Part shown: one piece after another, positions 10,430 through 19,341 of the stretch
Layout of the letters: each line of letters begins with the position of its first letter
Numbering within the stretch: the first letter of the stretch is position 1
From: Branchiostoma floridae
Lineage: Eukaryota > Chordata > Leptocardii > Amphioxiformes > Branchiostomatidae
Reading direction: 5' to 3'
DNA length: 64,000 bases
Assembly (NCBI RefSeq): GCF_000003815.2
Contig: NC_049980.1
Coordinates: forward strand, 9,632,360 to 9,696,359
Position numbers and translations under genes: made by a program
Notes under the pieces: model-generated
The model's input: only the letters and a program-made list of their open reading frames with translations
What the model was told of the DNA's origin: nothing
Database searches by the model: none

Positions 10430-12643
10430 ATGGCAGCTCCCAAGGACGAGACTCAAGCAATAAATCGCGTCTCAGGCGACTGTTCAGAAACACGCCCCCT
10501 TCTGGAGAAACACGAGAATGACAACCGATCTCCTAGCAGGTGGCGAGCCCCGATGGAGCCCCTCACTGTACTTGTTCTACTCGCCGGTTGCTTTCAGGAC
10601 AGCGTGTATGAACAATACTTTTACTACTATCAGTGCAAGAGATATAACGTGACCTTCTCATTTGGTTCAAACGCCTCGAAGTGTGAGAACACGACAATTC
10701 CGGTACGCGAGAACCAAATAACGGCACAAGCCCAGGCCGCCAGAATGGCTCTTTACCACAATGTTGCCCTCTACTCTACCGTGTGCATTTCCTCCATTTT
10801 ACTCGGAGTGTGGAGTGATCGGAGTCGCCGGAGAAAGATCGCCATCGTGCCTTCAGTCTTCGCGGGCATGGTTAAGGCTACCGTGTACCTACTCTTCATA
10901 TCGCTTGATCTACCTTTTTACACATTTTTCCTCCCCGGTATTGTCCTCTCTGGCTCGCTGTGCTACTACTTTTCTGCTTTAGCTGGTATGTATGCCTACA
11001 TGGCCGATATAACCTCTCCAAGTCAGCGCACGTTCCGTCTGGCGGTACTGTACATGTGCGAGGGGTTAGGAGCAGGTGCCGCAGCCTTTCTCTCTGGTTA
11101 CTGGCTTGATCGGCAAAGATCGTTTACCAATCCAATATGGCTATCCCTTGGACTTTTCGGTTTCTGCTTCATTTACTCAGCTTTCTTAGTTCAAGATAAC
11201 TCCCACGTGGAAGAAAAACCGTCTTTCTGTGCCCATCTCCGTAAAGTTGGGGGATTGTTCAAAGCAAGGTCCGGCTCTGACGACAAGCGGTGGAGACTGT
11301 GGTGCTATTATATCGGTCACCTTCTCGACATTTTTTCACAAGGCGGGTTCTCGGTCATTGCTATCCTGTACATGATGAACTCGCCCTTCTGTTGGGACCC
11401 CACGTCAGTTGGAACGTTCAGTGCCAGTATGAATGTGGGGACCACGGTCTTCAGTGCCGCCGGAATTCGGTTCTTCAGGCGCTGGATGGACGACCACTGG
11501 ATAGCACAGATAGGGATGGCCTCCCATGTGCTTGGATGTGTCTTCATGGCGTTTGCTCCCTATTTTCCTAACACAAGGACAATTCTCTATTTTGGTGAGT
11601 GTATATAGTTACGTGAATATTGATGTATGTTGAACTTAAAGAAACATTGATATTTACTAATAGATTTGAAATTTTTACCATTACAATTTTGTGACCATCT
11701 ATCCAATTTATTTAGGTCAAGAATATAAAAATTATGATACAGACATTTCTACTGATCGAGTCTCCATTCAGGCTTTGGTATGAATGATACATTTTTGTCC
11801 GTACAGCAAACGTACGATATCTGTCGTTTAACAAATGTACTTCAAACGTTTTATCATTTCATATGAAGACGTCACCGATTTGGAAGTCTCACTAAATTGA
11901 GAAGAAATCTCTTTTAAAATAGAAATATCAAACTGCGATGTGCTAGTTTGTGGTTCTTGCTATGATTACGAAACTTGCTACGCTTCTCCCTTTTCTCCAG
12001 TGCCATGTGTCATGATTCTCAACAAGATGCAGATATCTGTGCTGAGAGGCCGGATGTCACTGCTGGTGGACCGGGATCAACAAGGTATCTAACTACTTTT
12101 ACTTTCTTTAAACTACTGATTCAGAACAAAAACATCAGCCTATACCCCTTCTTTAAATTTGCCATGCTGTTGATAAATAAAAATCCAAAGAAAAAAGCCA
12201 CAGCCGTGATCAGGCGTATCCCATAATACATAGCACAAAGCTTTAAAAGTTGACAAGACATGTGAGGTCAAAGGTCAATTTGTATGCTGGGATACCATTT
12301 TTCACTCCTCTGGAAAAAGAATAAGCTAATTGATATTTCTAAAGTTTATATCAGTCCGAATCATGTTTATGCATTTGGTTATGCTATGTTTTAGTTTAAT
12401 ACGGTAAATCAAGCCCTCAAAAGCATATAAAACTCTGATTCGTCTATAGATATTTTTCACATAAATTTTGCCTCTGTCCTAGGGTTGATCTTCGCCCTGA
12501 GTTCCTGTGTGGCAGGTTTCCTGATCCTGTTGCAGTCCGTAGTGTTCCTGTCCGTGTACCGGGCCACCCTGCACTGGTTCCCGGGCTTCGGCTTCATCCT
12601 AGCCGCAGCGCTGGACGTCTTGGTCGCCGCTATGGTCGCGTAA
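10430..12643 (+). CDS. SLC46-like: SLC46-like major facilitator transporter, 3 coding exons, about 469 aa
   Basis: A 12-helix membrane carrier of the family that includes the proton-coupled folate transporter; the substrate here is unknown. Exons: 10430-11594, 12001-12084, 12483-12643; phases 1 and 1. The start is the ATG at 10430; the upstream TTG is in frame but poorer. Residues 1-42 are cytosolic; loop 1 has sequons at Asn73, Asn81 and Asn87 and Cys69 and Cys85, an SLC46 trait. The MFS signature GVWSDRSRRRK lies at 126-136. Exon 2 gives VLRGRMSLLVDRDQQG and exon 3 gives YRATLHWFPGFGFILAAALD, close to the conserved SLC46 C-terminal helices. Oddity: the stop TAA lies inside a strong donor (GC|GTAAGTA at 12640), so the protein either ends right after helix 12 or is spliced to an exon I could not place. 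Confidence 0.85.
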
Positions 12644-12683
12644 GTACATGTATACATATTTCCATAAAGGTATCCATCCAGGT

Positions 12684-12792
12684 AATAGGATATGCCCAAA
12701 AGCAGTTACTCAAGCAACTGGATATGATTTTGGAAACGGTCAGACGTTTCAACTATAGCATCCACTAGATTTCGCCAGTGACACTTACGCTT
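12684..12792. repeat. Dispersed repeat with GGTCAGACGTTTC core, copy 3 (inverted)
   Basis: Reads GCAGTTACTCAAGCAACTGG, then GGTCAGACGTTTCAAC and ATCCACTAGATTTCGCC, the reverse complement of the block at 3112-3206. It follows the last SLC46-like exon by about 40 bp. Confidence 0.6.
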
Positions 12793-14034
12793 TGTAGACG
12801 ACAGTTCGTTCGTTCGTTCGTCCCATAGCCTTTTAATCAGCCGTAGGCTGATTATTTAGCCGTAGGGGCAGCACAACATTTTGTGCTGTATCAATAGGCA
12901 TTTTAGTCCCCTGGCGGCGCCTATCTCCTCTCCGGGAAGACGACTTATTGCACGCAAAAACAGAGAGAAGCTGACCACATCAACAAGGTAGATAAGAACA
13001 TCAAGTTCACCGAGGGGTACCCCTTGTATCCGGCAGTCCACCGGGACAAATTTGAAGCTTCGGAGCCCGGCCGGGGCCACATCCCTGACCGGCACTTGGG
13101 ACCTAAATCTATGCATGAAAACGGAGTTCTAAAATCATTTGGAAATTGAAGACAATTATAAATTTACCAAAGAATATTATAAAGTTTCTTGCAAATTCAT
13201 GCCCGTGGGCTAATTGCAGATAACATGAAAGATTCAAACAGTGTAAAAATCTATTGTACAAGTGCCTACTCTAGTCTTAAAGCTAACTCTTGATTTTCAG
13301 TTGATATTGGGTTCGACTTCTTTTTCGGAGAAAGTGGAAGACGAAAGATTCCACCTTTTCTATTATGTATGGTGTTTAACAGTGCCCGCATATAAACAGA
13401 TCGGTGTTGGACAGTTGTCATAATAACGTTTCCTTGTTTCCATTCCAACTAGATTTCTCCACTGTCACTCAAGGGCGTCCGGTGAAACCAGTGTCAACGA
13501 GTCAAAAATCAACTGAGTACATATCTTATATCTGAATAGATAGGAAAATCACTTCAAGTAAAATAAAGTAATGAAATGTTTTGTGGAAGGTCATTGAATG
13601 CTTTCTTTAAATTATACATAATAAGGTTTGGAAAGTTGAATACAAGTGCTGCGCACGCTTTTCCTTTGGAACATGAAGATAGCTGGCATTGATTTTGTTT
13701 CTTTGTTGTCGTTCCATCTATATTGTTACGCTAATGATATCTAATCGGGTTCTGCTTAGAGACAATAAAACATAGTGAAATTAAAATCCAATGTTTTCTC
13801 TCATACTTCTTGTGTCATGTACACACTTCCACTCATGATCAATTTAAAGGAAAGGTGGAGATATGAAGAAGAAGCACATGTATGCGTTCGGTATTATACA
13901 TAACATTAACAAACGTAGTGATGAATTTCACATTCGTCATTATGAAATCAAAAGAAAATGCATTGACGTATCAATCACACATGAATTACTACAACAACCT
14001 GACACTTTTGCTCCTACATCGGCAGCGTTTTTGG
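12793..14034. other. No gene seen
   Basis: Short frames only. A GC-rich patch at about 12895-13110 (with CGGAGCCCGGCCGGGGCC) differs from its AT-rich surroundings and may be a worn repeat. No family was assigned. Confidence 0.35.
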
Positions 14035-14480
14035 CTCAAGACCTAAAGGTCCCGAGTTCGCATCCTGCCGTGTCACCGATCTTGTGCCATTTGGAAAGAC
14101 ACTTTACACGACTTTAAGCCTTTTTTCTCTTCACTAAGTGGAAATTGAGAGACTTCCCACGGATAGAACGTGAAATGGAGGTCCCGTGTTTGAGGAGAGC
14201 CACACCTCACGCACGTTAAAGAACCCAACACCTTTCGAAAAGGAGTAGAGGCGAATCATTCTGTCTGGTGTTGTTGATTCACGTACAAATCACCCCAATG
14301 GAGGCCTGGTGAACCTCTGCCCATTATCAACGGACTGGAGATCTGGCGCATCCCTGTCTTGTAATCAGCTAATGAAAGGGTAAGTCACTAGTCTCTACCA
14401 GACTCCCGCCTGGCCGAATAGTAATAGAGGCCAAGTTAGGCATAAAAGCCTTAGCTAGTCGAAGTTCATTTCCCTATCTA
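14035..14480 (+). mobile_element. tRNA-related SINE, plus orientation
   Basis: A B-box-like GAGTTCGCATCCTG is followed by CTTGTGCCATTTGGAAAGAC, ACTTTACACGACTTT, ATGGAGGTCCCGTGT and ACGTTAAAGAACCC. The same ordered words recur at 63460-63790 (plus) and, in reverse, at 26617-26880, so this is a family of interspersed pol III elements. The A-box half is worn. Confidence 0.6.
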
Positions 14481-14618
14481 GGAGTGAAATCCCATGGCAA
14501 CTTATTTGTCCATATTTGGCCATTTTTTTTCTTTAATCCAGCTGACACGGCTGCTTGGAGACTAGTAATTCACCCCCTAAGGGGTGGTATGATCGTCGTG
14601 TAATATCCCCCTAGGCCT

Positions 14619-14791
14619 CACATTAGCCGAAAATCGATCGGACGACGAGTCTGCGAGCTCTAAATTACAAGGAGGCATGACCCTGACGGGAAGGGGGGGA
14701 ACTCTGTCATTTCTTCGTCGGCAGCAGGGTCATGCCTCCTCGTAATTTAGAGCTCGTAGACTCGTCGTCCGATCGATTTTCGTCTAATGTG
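14619..14791. repeat. Near-perfect 173-bp hairpin
   Basis: The left arm (CACATTAGCCGAAAATCG, ATCGGACGACGAGTCTGC, GAGCTCTAAATTACAAGG, AGGCATGACCCTG) is mirrored almost base for base by the right arm ending CGATTTTCGTCTAATGTG. Arms are about 67 bp, with a loop of about 40 bp. Few mismatches imply a recent foldback MITE or a selected hairpin; neither arm codes. Confidence 0.8.
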
Positions 14792-14875
14792 ATAATTATG
14801 ATGTACACAGGGCAGCGAGTTCTAAATCTTATTGTGTTTTCTTTTTCTTTTTTGCAAATTTTTAGAGGAATCATT

Positions 14876-15000
14876 ATTGGATGGGCCGACTACTCTCGCT
14901 TCGAAGCCGGGAGCTAAATTGCTAGGGGCGTCCAATAGACTGGGCTGAATCGCAAGAGTCTGCAGCGGCTACCATTCGGCGCTAGCTCAGGTCGCCTATA
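14876..15000 (-). mobile_element. SINE fragment, same family as 26617-26880
   Basis: GGATGGGCCGACTACTCTCG and GGCTGAATCGCAAGAGTCTG match in order and spacing the head of the element at 26617 (GGGCCGACTACTCTC, GGCTAAATCGCAAGGG). It is cut short before the shared body. Confidence 0.55.
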
Positions 15001-15036
15001 GGTGACCTAATTAAATACTAGCTTGTATATACAATA

Positions 15037-15538
15037 GGCCACAGCAAGTACTTTTTTATGGATGACATCTTCTGCAGACTGCAAAAATAGTGAAATAGGG
15101 CGAAAAAAACAAGATGGCTAACACAAACAAGATGGCTAAATTTTTCAAGATAGACACCATAAATGTTGTAGCAAGAATTGAAGTGATAAAACACGCTAGC
15201 ACAAACAAATCATTCATTCCTGTATTTAAGAAGTGAACTATAGTGTAGTAAAAGTAACACTAGACTGATATCACGTACCAAGCTGGCAACTACACTCATG
15301 ACTTCCATAGTGGTGCCACGTTTACAACTGTCAAACTAGTTTCACTTCTATAACTACAGTCTTGGCTACCTCACTAGTTTCACTTTTACAAGTCCAATCA
15401 TTATTACGCTACAGCACAACATATTTTCGCATTTTGATACTTTCTTGTCATGTTGACCACCTTCGAAGAAGACAAAAAGAATCAGGCGAAAATTAATAAG
15501 CGTGCAGATATCATCCGTAAAATTTACTTGATGTGGCC
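15037..15538. mobile_element. GGCC-ended MITE, 502 bp
   Basis: The left end GGCCACAGCAAGTACTTTTT followed by ATGGATGACATC mirrors the right end GATATCATCCGTAAAATTTAC followed by TTGATGTGGCC. The interior repeats words such as CACTAGTTTCACTTTTACAA with AAGTGACACTAG. It belongs with 27063-27574, where the target site is directly visible. Confidence 0.72.
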
Positions 15539-16496
15539 ATATATAGCCTTAGGCGCAGCAGTATAGGACAAAGGATTTCGCCCAAGCATGTCTTCTTGGA
15601 AGGCCTTCTGTGTAACTGACCCATCCAGTTATCATGCATACATCTTCAGAACACTCCTTTTGTCGAACACTCAGGTTGTGGATTCTCTGGTCAACAACGT
15701 TATATAACGTCCTTGGATCCGATTGGCTACTCTGAACATCGTCCAAAGGTCAAAGACGCCTCATCAGTCATAAAGCGGTATGTTCAAACTGTTTCTTTGC
15801 AGCACAGCTGTATTTGATATGTACGATTACAGTACATATATCTCCCATACGTGCAGGAGATTTGGCCACTACTGAAAATTGTAGTTCTTTTGTTGGCTAT
15901 TTCTATAGATTCTTAGTCTTACAACTCCTGTCCTTAATAGTGTATCCATTTGAATGACACTCAGTGCACTGTCACCTGTCAATGCTATGCTGTGCAAACT
16001 CGATCTGGCTAGAAGTCAGATACCCACTTCTTTCTGGTTGAAACAAGGAGGGGCCTGAATCTTCGTTGCGCATCTTGACTGGAAGGCAGTAGATTTGACA
16101 TAAAGAACACGACCCACCCAGCTCTGTTCATACTTGTTTGAATTTTCTCGCCACTTACTTTCTGATTTTCTAAATGTCGTCGACTGGAAAATAATGATCA
16201 CAATGATTTGAAATTTGGTGCACCGCGGATATTGACAAAAGGTTTCACAATGAGTGTATTATGGTGTCCCCAAATCTGAGTTGCACACCTTATTAGTATT
16301 TCTGGCTGGCGTCCATAGAACTTCAAATTAGTATTGGCCTCCACTCGTACAAAGATGAAGCAAACACACTATTCTCTGCCGTTTATATGAACAGCTGTTA
16401 TTAATTATAACAACTCATTCTGAGTAAAGTACACCTCCTGTAGCATTGTTCATACCAGTCGTTTTAACTAACTATTAATTTCACACATCCATATAG
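15539..16496. other. Upstream of the 245-aa membrane-protein gene; nothing else seen
   Basis: No coding frame is convincing. The last bases before 16497 read CATCCATATAG, an acceptor-like end directly abutting the ATG, so a 5' UTR intron may occupy part of this region. Confidence 0.35.
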
Positions 16497-17234
16497 ATGG
16501 CTTCTGAGTTTCACGCGGCCTTGGATTGGACCATTCTAAGCGTCCCCAACACCATCTGCGTATACTGGAGAGCGCTGTCCCTACTGTACTGCGCCGTGGC
16601 TGCCCTGACCTCGGGGGACAGTACTAGCACCTACGGTGTCCTTCTCACGGGGTTGAGTCTCATGGAAATACCCATAGTGTACTTCCGCTACGGCCACTTT
16701 GTTGTGGTCACCACCAAGATTTTGAACCAGGCCATGCTGTGCGTGATGCTGATCCTGGTCCACAACATCCGTGAGAAGCGGGAGGTCCCAATGTCCGTCC
16801 GTCACCGCGTGTGTTACTCCCTGTTGGTGGAGAACTGTGCCGCCTACAACCTGACCTGGAACTACATCCAGACCGTGGTGCTCGCCAGCGCCATGCTCGC
16901 TCAAGACTTCGGCGTCGGGCCACAAGCCGTGTCGTCTGTAAATCTGGTTCTGTTCTCAATCTGCGTACTGTTCACCATGTCTATCGAGTTAGTCTTTCCA
17001 CGTACGTTCCAGTGGACTGTAGCGGCACATGTGCCCCTCCAGATGTATGTTTTCTATCAGCTCAATCAGCACTCAGCTGTAAACGCCCAAACCGTGTGCG
17101 CCCTGGTCGCCTTAAACGCATTGTTGTTGGTGTCAAAAATAATTCCTCCAAGAAAGGGTACTAAATATCTGACATTCTCTCTGGAAAAATATAATCAAAA
17201 CAAAGGTGTAGACACGCTGTTTTCGGTGGTCTAG
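16497..17234 (+). CDS. Intronless multipass membrane protein, 245 aa, unknown family
   Basis: One uninterrupted exon from ATG 16497 to TAG 17234. The product is strongly hydrophobic, with about six or seven candidate membrane segments near residues 19-38, 45-62, 68-90, 122-140, 145-166, 172-188 and 197-213. Short basic loops are visible (HNIREKREVPMSVRHR at about 88-103; PPRKGTK near 216-222), and the soluble tail ends NQNKGVDTLFSVV. Third codon positions are GC-rich, unlike the flanking DNA, which supports real coding. There is no signal peptide and no motif I can tie to a known transporter, receptor or enzyme. An acceptor-like ATATAG abuts the ATG, so an upstream non-coding exon is possible. 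It follows the SLC46-like gene in the same orientation, but no splice joins the two in frame. Confidence 0.72.
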   Translation: MASEFHAALDWTILSVPNTICVYWRALSLLYCAVAALTSGDSTSTYGVLLTGLSLMEIPIVYFRYGHFVVVTTKILNQAMLCVMLILVHNIREKREVPMSVRHRVCYSLLVENCAAYNLTWNYIQTVVLASAMLAQDFGVGPQAVSSVNLVLFSICVLFTMSIELVFPRTFQWTVAAHVPLQMYVFYQLNQHSAVNAQTVCALVALNALLLVSKIIPPRKGTKYLTFSLEKYNQNKGVDTLFSVV

Positions 17235-17730
17235 GTGAATGGGTGAATATTGTATTTTTTTGTACGCTTAATGCTCTCATTAGCCTGACTGAAATCGCGC
17301 TCCTAGCGGACGGCCTATCATGTACAGTTGCCAACTCGGGGAAGGGGTCATTAACCCCAGCCAGCGATAGATTGCGTAAACACAGGCTAATGCTCTCACC
17401 AGTTAACTCAGAGTGATAAAGCGCTGGTATCATTACAGTGGTGTGATAATGTGATATCTTATTACGTATGTATATATACAGTTACTAATGCATACTGGTG
17501 TGTCCAGGTTCAACTTCTCGCTTCTTAAGACAGTTGTAAATATACGGGCAGATGGACCTTATATTTATACGCGGTTATCTAAGGAATACATAAGGAAATG
17601 TAAACTTTTCTTTGGTATTCAAATACTAGTATCAGCACCTATGGAACTTATATTGTGTAGAATTGAAAAAGATATTTGCCTCATTGGTGTATAAAATGCA
17701 ATGCCCGACTTAAAATGGTTGTAGTAATAT
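17235..17730. other. No gene seen
   Basis: Likely 3' UTR of the 245-aa gene, then spacer. The LINE insertion begins at its right edge, where coding similarity to the LINE abruptly starts. Confidence 0.35.
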
Positions 17731-19130
17731 GTTGACATGGTTTTCTCAGTGAGACAGCTCCAGGAAAAGTGTCGGGAGCAGCGGAAACCCCTGTTCCTTG
17801 CCTTTGTCGACCTCACAAAGGCTTTCGACCTTGTAAGCCGCAGTGGACTGTTCAGGCTGCTTGAGAAGATAGGTTGCCCACCAAAGCTACTCAGCATAAT
17901 CAAGTCCTTCCACAGCAACATGAAAAGCACCGCCAGTTTTGAGGGTAGCACCTCCAAGCCTTTCCCGATCCTCAGTGGAGTTAAACAGGGCTGTGTACTT
18001 GCCCCGACACTATTCGGGATCTTCTTCTCACTGCTCCTGATGTATGCCTTTCAGTCCTCCGATGACGGGGTCTACATCCACACCCGCCACGATGGCAAAC
18101 TGTACAACCTGGCCCGCTTACGCGCCAAAACAAAGGTGACTCGCGTGCTCCTTAGGGAGATGCTATTTGCCGATGACGCAGCTCTTGCGAGTCATACACC
18201 AGATGGACTCCAGCGTCTGATGAACAGGTTCTCAAATGCCTGCAAAGAGTTTGCCTTAACAATTAGCATAAAGAAGACTGAGGTGATGGCCCAAGATGAG
18301 TCAATCCCTCCGGCAATATCGATCAACGGCTCCTTGCTTGCTGTGACTGATCGGTTCACGTACCTGGGATCCACTGTCACCAAAAACTTGTCTCTGGATG
18401 CTGAAATAAACACAAGGGTTGGAAAAGCAGCTTCCGTTATGAGCAAACTCAACAAAAGAGTTTGGGAAAACAAAAACCTGACAACAAACACCAAGCTGAA
18501 GGTGTACCAGGCCTGTGTGCTAAGCACCCTCCTCTATGGCAGTGAAACATGGACGACATATACCAAACAAGAAGCAAAGCTCAATGCATTTCACATGCGG
18601 TGCCTTCGCCGGATTCTGGGAATCAAATGGCAGGACAAGGTCACAAACACTGATGTTCTTGAGAGGTCCAACTCCAGGACTTTATTTGCAATGATCAGTG
18701 AACGCCGCCTGAGATGGCTGGGACATGTTCGCCGTATGGGGAAAGGGCGTATTCCGAAGGATCTTCTGTATGGCCAGCTCGAGTGCGGTTCACGTCCAAC
18801 TGGTCGCCCACACCTGAGATACAGAGATGTGTGCAAGAGGGATCTTAAGTCGGCCAACATTGACATAGACTCTTGGGAAGAAATAGCAACTGACCGATCA
18901 GCATGGAGACAGACTGTAAAAGCAGGGGTGAAGGAAGCTGACGCTACCAGATCCCAACTCAGAGACCAGCGTCGTCAGAAGACAGCATCTACCATCACAA
19001 ACACCTTCATATGCGCAGGATGCGGCAGAGACTGTCACTCCAGGATCGGCTTGTTCCGCCACCAAAGAAGATGTCGACCATGACCAAAACCCATCGTCTC
19101 TTTAGACGGACGGAGGCCAATGATGATGAG
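17731..19130 (+). mobile_element. 5'-truncated LINE (non-LTR retrotransposon)
   Basis: The copy begins abruptly inside the RT domain (an in-frame stop lies just before the first matching residues) and ends about 45 bp after the stop codon at a short ATGATGATGAG tail, a simple-repeat 3' end used by several LINE clades instead of poly-A. The endonuclease and N-terminal parts are missing. The long unbroken frame suggests a fairly recent insertion. Confidence 0.85.
17737..19083 (+). CDS. LINE reverse transcriptase, C-terminal part, 448 aa
   Basis: An RNA-dependent DNA polymerase that would copy LINE RNA at a nicked chromosomal target. RT palm motifs are in order: A at 23-31 (FVDLTKAFD, first catalytic Asp), B at about 80-94 (SGVKQGCVLAPTLF), C at 144-147 (FADD, catalytic pair), D around KKTEVM and E around YLGSTVT. 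The thumb region contains LYGSETW and RRLRWLGHVRRM, common in invertebrate LINEs. The C-terminus holds a zinc-knuckle-like CAGCGRDCHSRIGLFRH. The frame is open for 1.3 kb, but the N-terminal fingers and endonuclease are gone, so the copy cannot move by itself. The clade (RTE, CR1 or another) is uncertain. The annotated ATG is incidental to the truncation point. Confidence 0.88.
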   Translation: MVFSVRQLQEKCREQRKPLFLAFVDLTKAFDLVSRSGLFRLLEKIGCPPKLLSIIKSFHSNMKSTASFEGSTSKPFPILSGVKQGCVLAPTLFGIFFSLLLMYAFQSSDDGVYIHTRHDGKLYNLARLRAKTKVTRVLLREMLFADDAALASHTPDGLQRLMNRFSNACKEFALTISIKKTEVMAQDESIPPAISINGSLLAVTDRFTYLGSTVTKNLSLDAEINTRVGKAASVMSKLNKRVWENKNLTTNTKLKVYQACVLSTLLYGSETWTTYTKQEAKLNAFHMRCLRRILGIKWQDKVTNTDVLERSNSRTLFAMISERRLRWLGHVRRMGKGRIPKDLLYGQLECGSRPTGRPHLRYRDVCKRDLKSANIDIDSWEEIATDRSAWRQTVKAGVKEADATRSQLRDQRRQKTASTITNTFICAGCGRDCHSRIGLFRHQRRCRP

Positions 19131-19225
19131 TAATATGTTGAAATTCACAATAAACCATGTAATCACAATTGTATTAATATACCGCAATTTCATCACAGTT
19201 CCGACTATACCGTATGTACAGATCA

Positions 19226-19341
19226 NNNNNNNNNNNNNNNNNNNNNNNNNNNNNNNNNNNNNNNNNNNNNNNNNNNNNNNNNNNNNNNNNNNNNNNNNNN
19301 NNNNNNNNNNNNNNNNNNNNNNNNNNNNNNNNNNNNNNNNN
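19226..19341. other. Assembly gap (116 N)
   Basis: A run of N. Nothing can be said about its content. It begins about 95 bp after the LINE tail, so a repeat-related collapse is plausible. Confidence 0.99.

Noticed and set aside
16581-16959. Minus-strand frames opposite the 245-aa membrane protein
   Set aside because: They are His/Gly- or Arg-rich shadows created by the GC-biased third positions of the real plus-strand gene.
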